Shown piece by piece: positions 8,315 through 16,669 of a stretch of DNA of 64,000 nt. The position numbers and the translations under genes are program-made. The notes below the pieces were generated by a model. That model was not told the DNA's origin. It was given only the letters and a program-made list of their open reading frames with translations, and searched no databases. The DNA comes from Pseudohalioglobus sediminis (GTDB lineage: Bacteria > Pseudomonadota > Gammaproteobacteria > Pseudomonadales > Halieaceae), in assembly GCF_008370495.1 (NCBI RefSeq), contig NZ_VTUX01000001.1, positions 744,001-808,000 of the forward strand, in the 5' to 3' direction. Positions within the stretch are counted from its first letter, which is position 1. Each line of letters starts with the position of its first letter.

Positions 8315-9198
8315 TTTTATCTCACACAGAGCAAAACACGGGCTTACGCCTGCAACAAACACTGGCGCAGTGGCGCCAATGGCGCTGTGATCCACCGCTG
8401 CCCGGGGCACCCCACCTGCTGCACCCCCTGCAGGGAGGACTCAGCAACTACAACTATCTGGTACAAGCCGGGGCGCAGAAACTGGTTATCCGGCTGGACG
8501 GCGTGAACCCCGCCAGCCATGGCCTCAGCAGGCAGGCGGAATGGCTTGCCCTGCAAAGCGCAGCCAGTGCCGGCATCGCGCCGATGCCACGCTACTTCAA
8601 TCCGGAGCTCGGCGCCCTGGTAACCGACTTCCATGAAGCGGAGCTTGCCCGCGAACCCTCTGTGCAGGAGCTCAGCAGGCTGCTGCGCAATATTCACGCC
8701 TTGCCACCCCGGCGCCACCGTGTCGACCTGGGAGATCGCTTTCAAAACTACCTCCACCAGGTGCAGCGCGGTGGCACCCCCGGCCTGCCCGCCGACCACC
8801 GCAAGCGCCTGGACGCGCTGCTGACACAAAGCCGGGAACTTGACCAGACGGCGCCCGTTCTCACGCACAACGACCTGTTGCCCGCCAACCTGCTTTGCTG
8901 CCGGCAATCCGGCAACTGGCTGGCCCTGGACTGGGAGTACTGCGGCATGGGCACTCCCTGGTTTGACCTGGCAGTGGCCAGTTTCGGCCAGGGCCTGGAC
9001 GAACAAGGTCGGCACCAGTTACTGGAGAGCTATCTACGCCGGCCTCCAACACCACAGGATAGCGAACTGCTGCGCATCTACGGGGCATTAGCGGCCTACA
9101 TGTCACTGGTCTGGCATCTCGTCACTGACCCCGAGGAGGCCGCGTCTTTGCTGGAACAGCGCCTGCCGCAATTCGAGGGAGAGGTACCCTCACCTTAA
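8311..9198 (+). CDS. Choline/thiamine-kinase-like phosphotransferase
   Basis: A 295-residue protein of the aminoglycoside phosphotransferase/choline kinase fold. The start is the ATG at 8311, inside the upstream stop (ATGA). Motifs seen are a nucleotide loop LQGGLSNYNYLV, a lysine strand LVIRLDG, the Brenner-type catalytic loop LTHNDLLPANLL, and the metal Asp in LALDWEYCGMGTPWFDLA. The size and the coupled YkoF-like partner fit thiamine kinase (ThiK/YcfN) better than an antibiotic-resistance enzyme, but choline or another alcohol is possible. It is probably cytoplasmic. Confidence 0.75.
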   Translation: MILSHTEQNTGLRLQQTLAQWRQWRCDPPLPGAPHLLHPLQGGLSNYNYLVQAGAQKLVIRLDGVNPASHGLSRQAEWLALQSAASAGIAPMPRYFNPELGALVTDFHEAELAREPSVQELSRLLRNIHALPPRRHRVDLGDRFQNYLHQVQRGGTPGLPADHRKRLDALLTQSRELDQTAPVLTHNDLLPANLLCCRQSGNWLALDWEYCGMGTPWFDLAVASFGQGLDEQGRHQLLESYLRRPPTPQDSELLRIYGALAAYMSLVWHLVTDPEEAASLLEQRLPQFEGEVPSP

Positions 9199-9238
9199 TG
9201 CCAGATCCTGTTCACAATGACGCGCTGGTATCCGGTTG

Positions 9239-10138
9239 GTGAGTAAGCATCACTGGCATGTACTCGGCGCAGGTGCCATTGGCTGCCTGTTCAGCCAACA
9301 CCTCGCCTCGGCGGGCTGCGCCGTGACGCTGTTGACGAGAGGGCAACCGCAGAGCCCCTGCGCCCGCATCCGGATACAGGAAAACGGCGTCACCCGGGAG
9401 GCCGAGGTTGCCGTTGCGCCGGGAGCCGACCGGGGGCGCGCCGCGCAGCTTCTGGTTGCCACCAAGGCACCCGATATCGCCGGCGCGCTGGCGTCGATCG
9501 AGCATCGTATCGACGCAGAAACAGATATTGTCCTGGCGGCCAATGGCATGGGCTTTGTCGAGCAATTAAAGGACATGCTGCCAGGCAAGCGACTGTACCT
9601 TTGCATCACCACTGAGGGCGCCCACCGGCTGGCGCCCTTGCATGTCTGCCATGCGGGTCGCGGAGTCACGCGGCTGGGAAGCGTCGACGGACTGGCACAG
9701 CCATCATGGTTTGCCGACTGGCCGGGAGGAGAACTGCAGCAATGTCTGTGGGATGCGCACGTCGACATCGCCGCATGGGATAAACTCACCGTGAACTGCG
9801 CCATCAATCCACTGACAGCTCTGCACCAGTGCCGCAATGGCGAACTCGGCAGCTCACCGATACTGCGCCGTAAAGTAGCAGTGCTTTGTGATGAAATAGC
9901 AGAGGTCAGCATAGCCCGTGGGCGAAGCGAAACCGCGGAGGCCCTGCGCACAAGGGTTCAGGCGGTTATCGCAGCAACTGCGAACAATCGCTCATCCATG
10001 CTGCAGGATGTGGCCGCAGGCAGGGTCACGGAAATCGATTACATTACCGGCTACCTGGTCCGGGAGGCAAAACGACTGGGCGTAAATACGCCCCTCAACC
10101 GCGAGCTTTTATCAGAGGTAAGTGCACTGCATGGCTGA
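9239..10138 (+). CDS. panE: 2-dehydropantoate 2-reductase (ketopantoate reductase)
   Basis: Reduces ketopantoate to pantoate with NADPH in coenzyme A synthesis. It shows the dinucleotide motif VLGAGAIGCLFSQHLA at the N-terminus, then AANGMGFVEQL, the catalytic lysine region WDKLTVNCAINPLTAL, and the substrate loop SSMLQDVAAGRVTEIDYITG with the conserved Ser, Asp and Glu. I prefer the GTG at 9239 (VSKHHWHVLG); a TTG three bases earlier is also possible. It has 299 residues, normal for the family. Its stop overlaps the next gene. A second pantoate-pathway gene, coaE, lies elsewhere in the window. Confidence 0.9.
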   Translation: MSKHHWHVLGAGAIGCLFSQHLASAGCAVTLLTRGQPQSPCARIRIQENGVTREAEVAVAPGADRGRAAQLLVATKAPDIAGALASIEHRIDAETDIVLAANGMGFVEQLKDMLPGKRLYLCITTEGAHRLAPLHVCHAGRGVTRLGSVDGLAQPSWFADWPGGELQQCLWDAHVDIAAWDKLTVNCAINPLTALHQCRNGELGSSPILRRKVAVLCDEIAEVSIARGRSETAEALRTRVQAVIAATANNRSSMLQDVAAGRVTEIDYITGYLVREAKRLGVNTPLNRELLSEVSALHG

Positions 10139-10796
10139 GATAAACACGACCACTTTTATCATCGCACCGGTGCTGTTGGCCCTGGTCAGCGTCACCGGCC
10201 TGATGGCCAGCGACTATCACGATATTCTGCCGGGGCGCTTCGTTTGCAAACCCCTGGCGTCACTGGCATTCATCTGGCTGGCGCTGCTACTCGGGGCGAT
10301 GGACAGCAGCTACGGGCAATTACTGCTAGTAGGACTGCTGCTCGCCGCGGCAGGCGACATCTTCCTGATGTTTGAATCCAATGCGGCCTTCATGTCAGGG
10401 CTGGTCGCATTTTTATGCGGCCATGTGCTGTACGCGCTGGCATTTCTCCAGTTGCCACAACACGCCAGTGCACTGGCCATCTCGCTGGTACCCGCGCTGA
10501 CGCTGCTTATCGGCACCCATTTCTGGTTGCGCAAGCACCTGCTCGGCCCAATGCGTTTTGCGGTACCTGCCTATATCTTCGTGATCGGCACGATGCTGGT
10601 GCTTGCCGGTGGCAGCTGGGGCCAGCCGGGTACCTGGTTAATCATTACCGGGGCATGGGGTTTTGCGATCTCGGACCTGTTCGTGGCACGCCGCCAGTTC
10701 GTTAGCACGGACCCATGGAACAAGCTGCTCGGCACACCGCTGTATTTCGGCTCGCAGATGCTGCTGGCCGCGTCAGTGGCATTTTACGCCGCCTGA
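10131..10796 (+). CDS. YhhN-family lysoplasmalogenase-like membrane protein
   Basis: A 221-residue integral membrane protein of the TMEM86/YhhN family with about eight hydrophobic segments. The conserved acidic residues are present: LLLAAAGDIFLMF and WGFAISDLFVARRQFV, plus KPLASLAFI and LGTPLYFGSQMLLA. Family members hydrolyse the vinyl-ether bond of lysoplasmalogens in animals; the bacterial substrate is less clear. The ATG at 10131 overlaps the panE stop by eight bases. It ends one base before the convergent kinase gene. Confidence 0.82.
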   Translation: MAEINTTTFIIAPVLLALVSVTGLMASDYHDILPGRFVCKPLASLAFIWLALLLGAMDSSYGQLLLVGLLLAAAGDIFLMFESNAAFMSGLVAFLCGHVLYALAFLQLPQHASALAISLVPALTLLIGTHFWLRKHLLGPMRFAVPAYIFVIGTMLVLAGGSWGQPGTWLIITGAWGFAISDLFVARRQFVSTDPWNKLLGTPLYFGSQMLLAASVAFYAA

Positions 10797-10797
10797 T

Positions 10798-12201
10798 TCA
10801 GCGAAACAGATCGCGACTGTTCTCGCTGACGACGGCCGCCCAGGCGCTCTCTGGCAGCCCGGGCACAAAGGTGGCCTGACGATAATCGAAGCCATCGGTA
10901 CCGTCCCGGGTGACAGAGAATGCACAGATCACCTCGTCGCAGCGCAGTGCGGTGTTTATGACATGCCTTGGCTCCACACCGGCAAGAGAGGCGTAATAGG
11001 CGCGAGGACGCACCGAACCGCTGACATGTAACGGCCCGAGCTCACTCTCTACCGCGGCATAGACCAAATCCATCAACCATTCGCTGTCTATTTGGCCGGG
11101 TATGTCCTGATGCGACAACAGCCGCACCTGCGCGGCTTCGAAGTGCACGCGCACAGGCCGCTCCTCCAATGCCAATGCCAGCGGTACGCCGACTCCGGCC
11201 ACAACCAGGCCTGCTAGCGCGAACCGCGTTGATACACGTAGACGACGCAGTTGCTGCCAGAGACGACCAGCCACTGAATACTCCAGGCTCGACCGGCCCC
11301 TGCGCCGCAACGGACGCGGGATGTCCAACGGCACATCCACAGCTGACTCCGGGCGGAAATAGGGCGCCGCCTCGCGCTGCAGGCTCTGCAGGCAATGCAG
11401 GGGCTGCTGGCGCTGCAGTGTGCGCAATGTGCCACGCACGGGATGGGTGTTTTGTGGGCGCTGGCCCGGATCAAGCCGAAGCAGCGAGTTGATCAATACC
11501 AGCAGAGCCTCAGGCACATCAGTATCGACCGGCAGCCGGGGCCGGATATCGACCTCCCGCCGCGTAAGTGAGCCGGGATCTGCATTGAGTTCGCGCAAAA
11601 GCAGGTGCTCTCCCGTGAGCAATCGGTACAGCAAGGCACCCAGCGCAAACAGGTCACTGCGCAGGTCAAGCGGCACACCGGCCAGGTGCTCCGGCGTGAG
11701 TGCGGCAGTGCTCGTCGAAGTCCCGGGCTGATCATCCTGCAGGTGCCTGGCAACGCCAAAATCCGTCAGTTTCACAGAACCGTCCAGGGTTATTAACACA
11801 TTGCCCGCCTTGAGATCGCCATGCACCAGGCGCTGCTGCCGCAGCGCGCTCAGGGCCGCGGACAAATCGGCCCCGACGGCCAGTATGCTGGACAGACTCA
11901 GCTTGCGACGCTGCAACAGGGATTCCAGATCAACGCCGGGGACGTATTCCATCACCAGGGCAATGTGCCCGGCGGACTTGATCAGGTCATATACCTGCAC
12001 CACGTAAGGCGAATTGATATGCGCCGCCTTGCGCGCCTCGGCGAGGGCTCGTCGCCGCGCCGCAACGCCGGCGGGGAGCCGGTCAATCTTGATAGCGACC
12101 TTGCGTCGCAGGCGGTTATCGTAGCCAAGATATACCTTGCCCTGTCCGCCCTCCTTGATGAGCCGTACGATGGTGTAGGGGCCAATACGATTCTCCGCCA
12201 C
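10798..12201 (-). CDS. Transmembrane Hanks-type serine/threonine protein kinase
   Basis: A 467-residue kinase. The N-terminal catalytic domain (about 8-265) has the glycine loop EGGQGKVYLG at 17-26, the ATP lysine in VAIKI at 38, catalytic HGDLKAGN at 127-134, DFG at 147-149 and a TPEH in place of APE. The HGD replaces HRD, making it a non-RD kinase. One membrane span at about 325-345 (FALAGLVVAGVGVPLALAL) is followed by about 120 residues predicted to be periplasmic, which I do not recognise; this would be the sensor. The GTG start lies three bases after the stop of the FHA-like sigma-54 activator, so the two form one operon. Confidence 0.88.
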   Translation of the reverse strand: MAENRIGPYTIVRLIKEGGQGKVYLGYDNRLRRKVAIKIDRLPAGVAARRRALAEARKAAHINSPYVVQVYDLIKSAGHIALVMEYVPGVDLESLLQRRKLSLSSILAVGADLSAALSALRQQRLVHGDLKAGNVLITLDGSVKLTDFGVARHLQDDQPGTSTSTAALTPEHLAGVPLDLRSDLFALGALLYRLLTGEHLLLRELNADPGSLTRREVDIRPRLPVDTDVPEALLVLINSLLRLDPGQRPQNTHPVRGTLRTLQRQQPLHCLQSLQREAAPYFRPESAVDVPLDIPRPLRRRGRSSLEYSVAGRLWQQLRRLRVSTRFALAGLVVAGVGVPLALALEERPVRVHFEAAQVRLLSHQDIPGQIDSEWLMDLVYAAVESELGPLHVSGSVRPRAYYASLAGVEPRHVINTALRCDEVICAFSVTRDGTDGFDYRQATFVPGLPESAWAAVVSENSRDLFR

Positions 12202-12204
12202 CGG

Positions 12205-13746
12205 TCAGCTCCCGTGGTGAGGCCCGACAGCGCGCAGTCGCGCCCTGAGCGCGGACGCGGACACTTGCAGCTCTGCCGATACCGCGTCAATATCACCGCC
12301 ATTACGGGCCAGCGCTGCCTCCAGCGTGGCCGCCGGGATGTCGCGGGCACGGCGGTAAAGCTCCGACTGATCAATACGACGGTACACCGATTGGCGACTG
12401 ACACCGAGGAAGGCGGCTACCGGTGTAATCTCCCAGCGATGCCGGGTCATCGCGGCGGCGAACTCGGCCTCGCTGATCTCGCGCATCCTGCGTGGCGCAG
12501 TCTTCGCCGGCGCGTCTGCTTCGACCGGGGCCGGCTCCTCCAGCAGCACTGCGGGTATAACAGGCGCTGTTTCACTGGCGACGACCACCTGCGTGGCGTA
12601 GTTCTGTAACTGGCGGACGTTGCCAGGCCACGCATAGCGGGCAAACACAAAGAATAGCCTGGCCCAGCGGGCGAGATGCATTGGCGAACTGTCCGGCTGT
12701 GGCAGCAACGCGGACCGGTGTTCGCGTTCGCAGGCGTGACGCAGGAAATGCAGCAGCAGGGTGCCGATATCCTCGGGATGCTCACGCAGCGGCGGGATCT
12801 CGACTTCCAGCGCGCCCAGGCGATACCTGAGTGCCGATTTAAAGTCGCAATCACCCTCATCCAGCGCCGCATCGGTCGCCGAGATGACCCGCACATCCAC
12901 TGTTTCGACTGCCCCACCCACCACCTGCACTTCCCTCTGCTGCAGGGCGCGCAGAAGCTGTGGCTGGACCTCGACAGCGGTGTCCCCTACCTCATCAAGA
13001 AACAGCGTGCCGCCGTCCGCCTCCCGGAAAAAACCGCGCCGCGCCCTGTCGGCGCCGGAAAACGCCCCTCGCGTATTGCCGAACAACAGCGCGGTGGCGA
13101 GTGAAGCCGGTATCGCCGCCATGTTGACCGTGACCATAGGGGCGCCTGCACGAACGCTACCTGCGCATATTGCACGCGCAGCCATTTCCTTACCGACCCC
13201 GGTTTCACCGCGTATCAACACATCCTGATCGCTGGCGGCGGCCCGTGCCAGCTGCCCCCGCAAGTGCTGCATGAGCGGACTTTCGCCAACGAAACCGGGA
13301 ATGGCCTGCTTGGAGGGCGTAACGGGAACGCACCGGCGCAACAACAGTACAACAGCATGCGCAAGCAACAACGGCACGCCCTGCTGCAGTTCAGCGTCGG
13401 TGACAAACAACTCATCCACTTCGCTGGCGCCCACCCGGCAACGGCTGGCCTGCTGCGGCCGGGACAACCTGACGCCGCCCGCTTCCACCGACAACCGCAG
13501 TGCCCGCCGGCTGAGGTAGGGATCTTCAAGCGCAGCTTCTTCCACAGCGCCGGGGGCAGCAAACAGCGGTGCGTGGCGGCCGAGCATCCAGCTCGAATCC
13601 GCGCTGTCGAGCACGGCCTGCTCACCAATACGCTCGACATCCGGGTGGAAGAGGATAGTGCAGTGTAAACACGGGGCAAGGCCGGCCTCGGCGACGGCAT
13701 CGCCAAGTGTAGGCAGGGTAGTTTCGCTGTAGTGAGTATGGGACAT
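12205..13746 (-). CDS. Sigma-54 activator with N-terminal FHA-like domain
   Basis: A 513-residue enhancer-binding protein from the ATG at 13746; an upstream GTG at 13764 is an alternative. Residues 30-140 look like a forkhead-associated domain (WMLGRHAP, LEDPYLSRRALRLSV, FVTDAELQQG). The AAA+ core has Walker A GETGVGKE at 180-187, the sigma-54 loop as GAFSGA at 227-232 (usual GAFTGA), Walker B GGTLFLDEVGD at 245-255 and YAWPGNVRQLQN. Two Fis-type helix-turn-helices follow in tandem (about 440-472 and 478-506). FHA domains bind phosphothreonine, so control by the adjacent kinase is the natural inference. Targets are unknown. Confidence 0.85.
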   Translation of the reverse strand: MSHTHYSETTLPTLGDAVAEAGLAPCLHCTILFHPDVERIGEQAVLDSADSSWMLGRHAPLFAAPGAVEEAALEDPYLSRRALRLSVEAGGVRLSRPQQASRCRVGASEVDELFVTDAELQQGVPLLLAHAVVLLLRRCVPVTPSKQAIPGFVGESPLMQHLRGQLARAAASDQDVLIRGETGVGKEMAARAICAGSVRAGAPMVTVNMAAIPASLATALLFGNTRGAFSGADRARRGFFREADGGTLFLDEVGDTAVEVQPQLLRALQQREVQVVGGAVETVDVRVISATDAALDEGDCDFKSALRYRLGALEVEIPPLREHPEDIGTLLLHFLRHACEREHRSALLPQPDSSPMHLARWARLFFVFARYAWPGNVRQLQNYATQVVVASETAPVIPAVLLEEPAPVEADAPAKTAPRRMREISEAEFAAAMTRHRWEITPVAAFLGVSRQSVYRRIDQSELYRRARDIPAATLEAALARNGGDIDAVSAELQVSASALRARLRAVGPHHGS

Positions 13747-13819
13747 GTTCCGCAGCCGCCACAAAGACGCCGATGGCGCCGGTTACCCCAAGCTTAGCAG
13801 CTGTTGCAAAAGTTGCCGC

Positions 13820-14659
13820 TTACAGGAGCACCACCAACAGGGCAATAATGGCCACCCAGCACACACTCGCACGACGCATCAACGCGGACAGGCTCTCATT
13901 TTGCAATGCGGCCTGCTGGCCAGTGAATGGCGCGTCCGCAGGTGCCACCAGCGCCTCATCACTGGCGGCCACCGCTACCTGATAGAGCATTGCATCCGGC
14001 GCCAACGCAGTCGACCGCAAGCTGTCCCACAGCGTGTCCGCACTGGCTACAAAATTGCCGGCCAGTGTAAAGGTGACGGCAAGGCAACGACTGGGCACCC
14101 AGTCAGCATAGAACAGCAATTGCCTGCCCGCGTCCTGCTCGGCGCAGGCGAGCTGCAACAGTCGGTAAGCCAGGGCACCGACGGGGCCCAGCAACAGGAA
14201 GTAAAACAGCACGGCAAACCAGCGCTGGTAGCCGAGATACAGGAACCCTCTTTGCATCACAGCATGAGTACGCTGCGCATCCAGCTCTTCTTCACCAGAC
14301 AACCAGTTATAGCGCGTCGCCGCATCATTGAGCGCGCTCTCAAAGTCGTCCCGACGGCACTGGCTGCGATAGCGTTCCTGGTCTGCCCCCTGGCTGCCGC
14401 GACCGAACGCGTACAACAGCAGCACCACCGATGCAGCTATCCAGGCAAGGCCAAACAACACGGGCTGCAGTCCCTGCAGGACCCAGTGAGCAAATAAACA
14501 GGGTATCAGCACACTGACCGCAACCAGAACGCTGCCGCCAAGCCCTACTGCCCCCAGCTGCCGCGACAGGGCATGAAACCAGCGATCCCGGTGCAGCCAA
14601 TCCTCCAGCCGGGAAAGCCGGTCCAGCACCAGTGCCAGCATCAGGGCCAGGAACGTCAT
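13820..14659 (-). CDS. ampE: AmpE-family regulatory membrane protein
   Basis: A 279-residue inner-membrane protein with about five hydrophobic segments. The AmpE features are MTFLALMLALVLDRLSRLEDWLHRDRWF at the start (quoted in part: LALVLDRLSRLEDWLH), RGFLYLGYQRWFAVLFYFLLLG, and the DWVPSRCLAVTFTLAGNF stretch. The ATG at 14659 overlaps the ampD stop (ATGA). AmpE is encoded with AmpD in many gammaproteobacteria and is thought to act in beta-lactam/peptidoglycan recycling signalling; its biochemistry is poorly known. Upstream in-frame extension to 14758 would run into ampD and is rejected. Confidence 0.88.
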   Translation of the reverse strand: MTFLALMLALVLDRLSRLEDWLHRDRWFHALSRQLGAVGLGGSVLVAVSVLIPCLFAHWVLQGLQPVLFGLAWIAASVVLLLYAFGRGSQGADQERYRSQCRRDDFESALNDAATRYNWLSGEEELDAQRTHAVMQRGFLYLGYQRWFAVLFYFLLLGPVGALAYRLLQLACAEQDAGRQLLFYADWVPSRCLAVTFTLAGNFVASADTLWDSLRSTALAPDAMLYQVAVAASDEALVAPADAPFTGQQAALQNESLSALMRRASVCWVAIIALLVVLL

Positions 14660-15243
14660 GCCGACATGTCCTCGGCGAACGCGCTCAAACCGGAGCGGTA
14701 GCGCTGCCAATCGAATGCGGAGCCCGGGTCGGTTTTCCGCCCGGGTGCAATGTCGCAATGGCCAACGATGTGTTCAGCACACAGTCGCGGGTAGGCTGCG
14801 AGCAAGGCTGCCGTCACGCGCTGCAGCACCGCGTACTGATCATCGGTGTAGGGCAACTGGTCAGTCCCCTCCAACTCAATGCCGATACTGAAATCGTTGC
14901 AGTTGTCTCTTCCACAATAGCTGGATACCCCGGCGTGCCAGGCACGATCTTCAAAGCTGACGAATTGCACCACCTCGCCCTCACGGCGAATGAGCAAGTG
15001 GGCGGATACACGAACACCGCGGATCTCGTCGAAAAACGGGTGCGCATCCCAGTTGAGTTCATTGGTGAAGAACTGCTCTATACAATCGCCATCGAACTGG
15101 CCGGGGGGCAGGGAGATATTGTGGATAACCAGTAATTCGGGCTCGGCACCGGGGGGACGTGGTTCAAAGTTGGCTGAAGGTACCCGGCGCGCGCCAGACA
15201 GCCAGCCTGAAACCACTTGATATTGTCGTGCTGAATCCACCAT
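14656..15243 (-). CDS. ampD: 1,6-anhydro-N-acetylmuramyl-L-alanine amidase AmpD
   Basis: A cytoplasmic zinc amidase that recycles anhydromuropeptides and so keeps AmpR-type regulators quiet. The amidase_2 fold motifs are present: LLVIHNISLPPGQF (zinc His), FVSFEDRAWHAGVS, IGIELEGTD (catalytic Glu), and VGHCDIAPGRKTDPG (zinc His and Asp). I take the ATG at 15243 (MVDSARQYQVVSGWL), giving 195 residues; the frame stays open to 15285. It is translationally coupled to ampE and divergent from nadC, the classical arrangement. No ampR or ampC is seen here. Confidence 0.92.
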   Translation of the reverse strand: MVDSARQYQVVSGWLSGARRVPSANFEPRPPGAEPELLVIHNISLPPGQFDGDCIEQFFTNELNWDAHPFFDEIRGVRVSAHLLIRREGEVVQFVSFEDRAWHAGVSSYCGRDNCNDFSIGIELEGTDQLPYTDDQYAVLQRVTAALLAAYPRLCAEHIVGHCDIAPGRKTDPGSAFDWQRYRSGLSAFAEDMSA

Positions 15244-15346
15244 CCCTGCATCATAAGGTAGCCGGGGCCCACCCTCAACGTGCAAGTGGTCGCCCGCAGC
15301 AGAGGCGCCTGCTACAATCTGCGCTCATTTTTCCCGCAACCTTGCC

Positions 15347-16195
15347 ATGCATCAGCCTCCCAAGATTCAACCGACGCCGGAACAGATTCACGAAAACGTT
15401 GTCGCCGCCCTGAAAGAAGATATCGGCAGTGGCGATATCACTGCAGGACTCATCCCCTCGACAGAAACCGGCCAGGGCAGGGTCATCACCCGCGAGGCCG
15501 GTGTACTATGCGGCAGTGCCTGGGTCGATGCCGTATTCCGGGAAGTGGACGCCGCTATAGCAATCGAGTGGCACAAACGCGACGGCGATTCACTACAGGA
15601 AAACGACATACTGTTCAGTTTCAGCGGCCCCGCGCGAGGACTGCTGACGGCCGAGCGCACGGCGCTGAATTTCCTGCAACTGCTCTCCGGCACCGCAACG
15701 CTGTGTCAGCGCTACGCCGCGCTGGTTGCCGACACCGGCGTCAAACTGCTGGATACTCGCAAGACCATTCCCGGATTACGCATAGCCCAGAAATACGCCG
15801 TACACTGTGGCGGTTGCCATAACCACAGGGTGGGGCTCTATGATGCGTATCTCATAAAGGAGAATCACATCAAGGCCTGCGGTGGCATCGATGCCGCAGT
15901 GGCCACGGCCAAAGCCAGGGCACCGGGAAAACCGGTGGAAGTCGAAGTGGAAAACAGCGCCGAACTGGAAGCGGCTCTGTCCGCGGGTGCGGACCGTGTC
16001 ATGCTGGATAATTTTTCACTGGAAGCGATGCGCGCTGCCGTTGCCCTGACCGGGGGCCGGGCTGAACTGGAAGCGTCCGGCAACGTCACCGACAAGACCC
16101 TGAGGCCTATCGCGGAAACCGGCGTGGATTACATCTCCATCGGCGCACTGACCAAAGACTGCAAAGCCCTCGACCTGTCAATGCGGCTGCTATAA
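15347..16195 (+). CDS. nadC: Nicotinate-nucleotide pyrophosphorylase (quinolinate phosphoribosyltransferase)
   Basis: Converts quinolinate and PRPP to nicotinate mononucleotide in de novo NAD synthesis. It has 282 residues. Typical motifs are [54 protein letters not shown], and [22 protein letters not shown], followed by [26 protein letters not shown] and [18 protein letters not shown] at 15313-15318 is a plausible -10, without a clear -35. Its end overlaps the convergent RraA-family gene by six bases. Confidence 0.95.
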   Translation: MHQPPKIQPTPEQIHENVVAALKEDIGSGDITAGLIPSTETGQGRVITREAGVLCGSAWVDAVFREVDAAIAIEWHKRDGDSLQENDILFSFSGPARGLLTAERTALNFLQLLSGTATLCQRYAALVADTGVKLLDTRKTIPGLRIAQKYAVHCGGCHNHRVGLYDAYLIKENHIKACGGIDAAVATAKARAPGKPVEVEVENSAELEAALSAGADRVMLDNFSLEAMRAAVALTGGRAELEASGNVTDKTLRPIAETGVDYISIGALTKDCKALDLSMRLL

Positions 16196-16666
16196 CAGGG
16201 GTTCGCCGCTCACAATAACGCCGTTATTGTCGGCATAGATATAGTCCCCCGGGTGAATGGTAACGCCACCGAATGACACCGGCACATCACGCTGCCCCAT
16301 ACCCAACTTCTCGGTTTTCAGGGGTGTGGTGCCCAGTGCCTGAACACCGAGACGGGTCTTGCCGATTTCGTCGACATCACGAATCGCGCCGTGGATGACC
16401 AGGCCTGCCCAGCCATTTTCCACCGCTTTCTCCGCCAGCATGTCGCCAAGCAGCGCTCGGCGTAAGGAGCCGCCGCCATCGACCACGATCACCCTGCCCT
16501 CTCCAGGCTCGCCCACACAGGCCTTCACCAGCGAGTTGTCCTCATGACACTTGATGGTTACCGCGGCACCCGCAAACTGGCTTAGCGCACCATAATTGGT
16601 GAACTGCAACTCTATGGCACGCGCCTGCGGCGCTGCATCCGTGAGGTCCGGCGTTGAAATTGTCAT
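16190..16666 (-). CDS. rraA: RraA-family protein (RNase E inhibitor/aldolase-type)
   Basis: A 158-residue protein of the RraA/MenG-like fold. It shows [25 protein letters not shown]-type features (quoted in part: [15 protein letters not shown]), [20 protein letters not shown], and [21 protein letters not shown]. In E. coli RraA trimers bind and inhibit RNase E; other members are 4-hydroxy-4-methyl-2-oxoglutarate aldolases, and the GD...R..D residues used by the aldolases are also present here. Regulation of RNA decay is the default call but the aldolase activity is an open alternative. It is followed by the acyl-CoA dehydrogenase upstream on the same strand. Confidence 0.85.
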   Translation of the reverse strand: MTISTPDLTDAAPQARAIELQFTNYGALSQFAGAAVTIKCHEDNSLVKACVGEPGEGRVIVVDGGGSLRRALLGDMLAEKAVENGWAGLVIHGAIRDVDEIGKTRLGVQALGTTPLKTEKLGMGQRDVPVSFGGVTIHPGDYIYADNNGVIVSGEPLL

Positions 16667-16669
16667 GCC

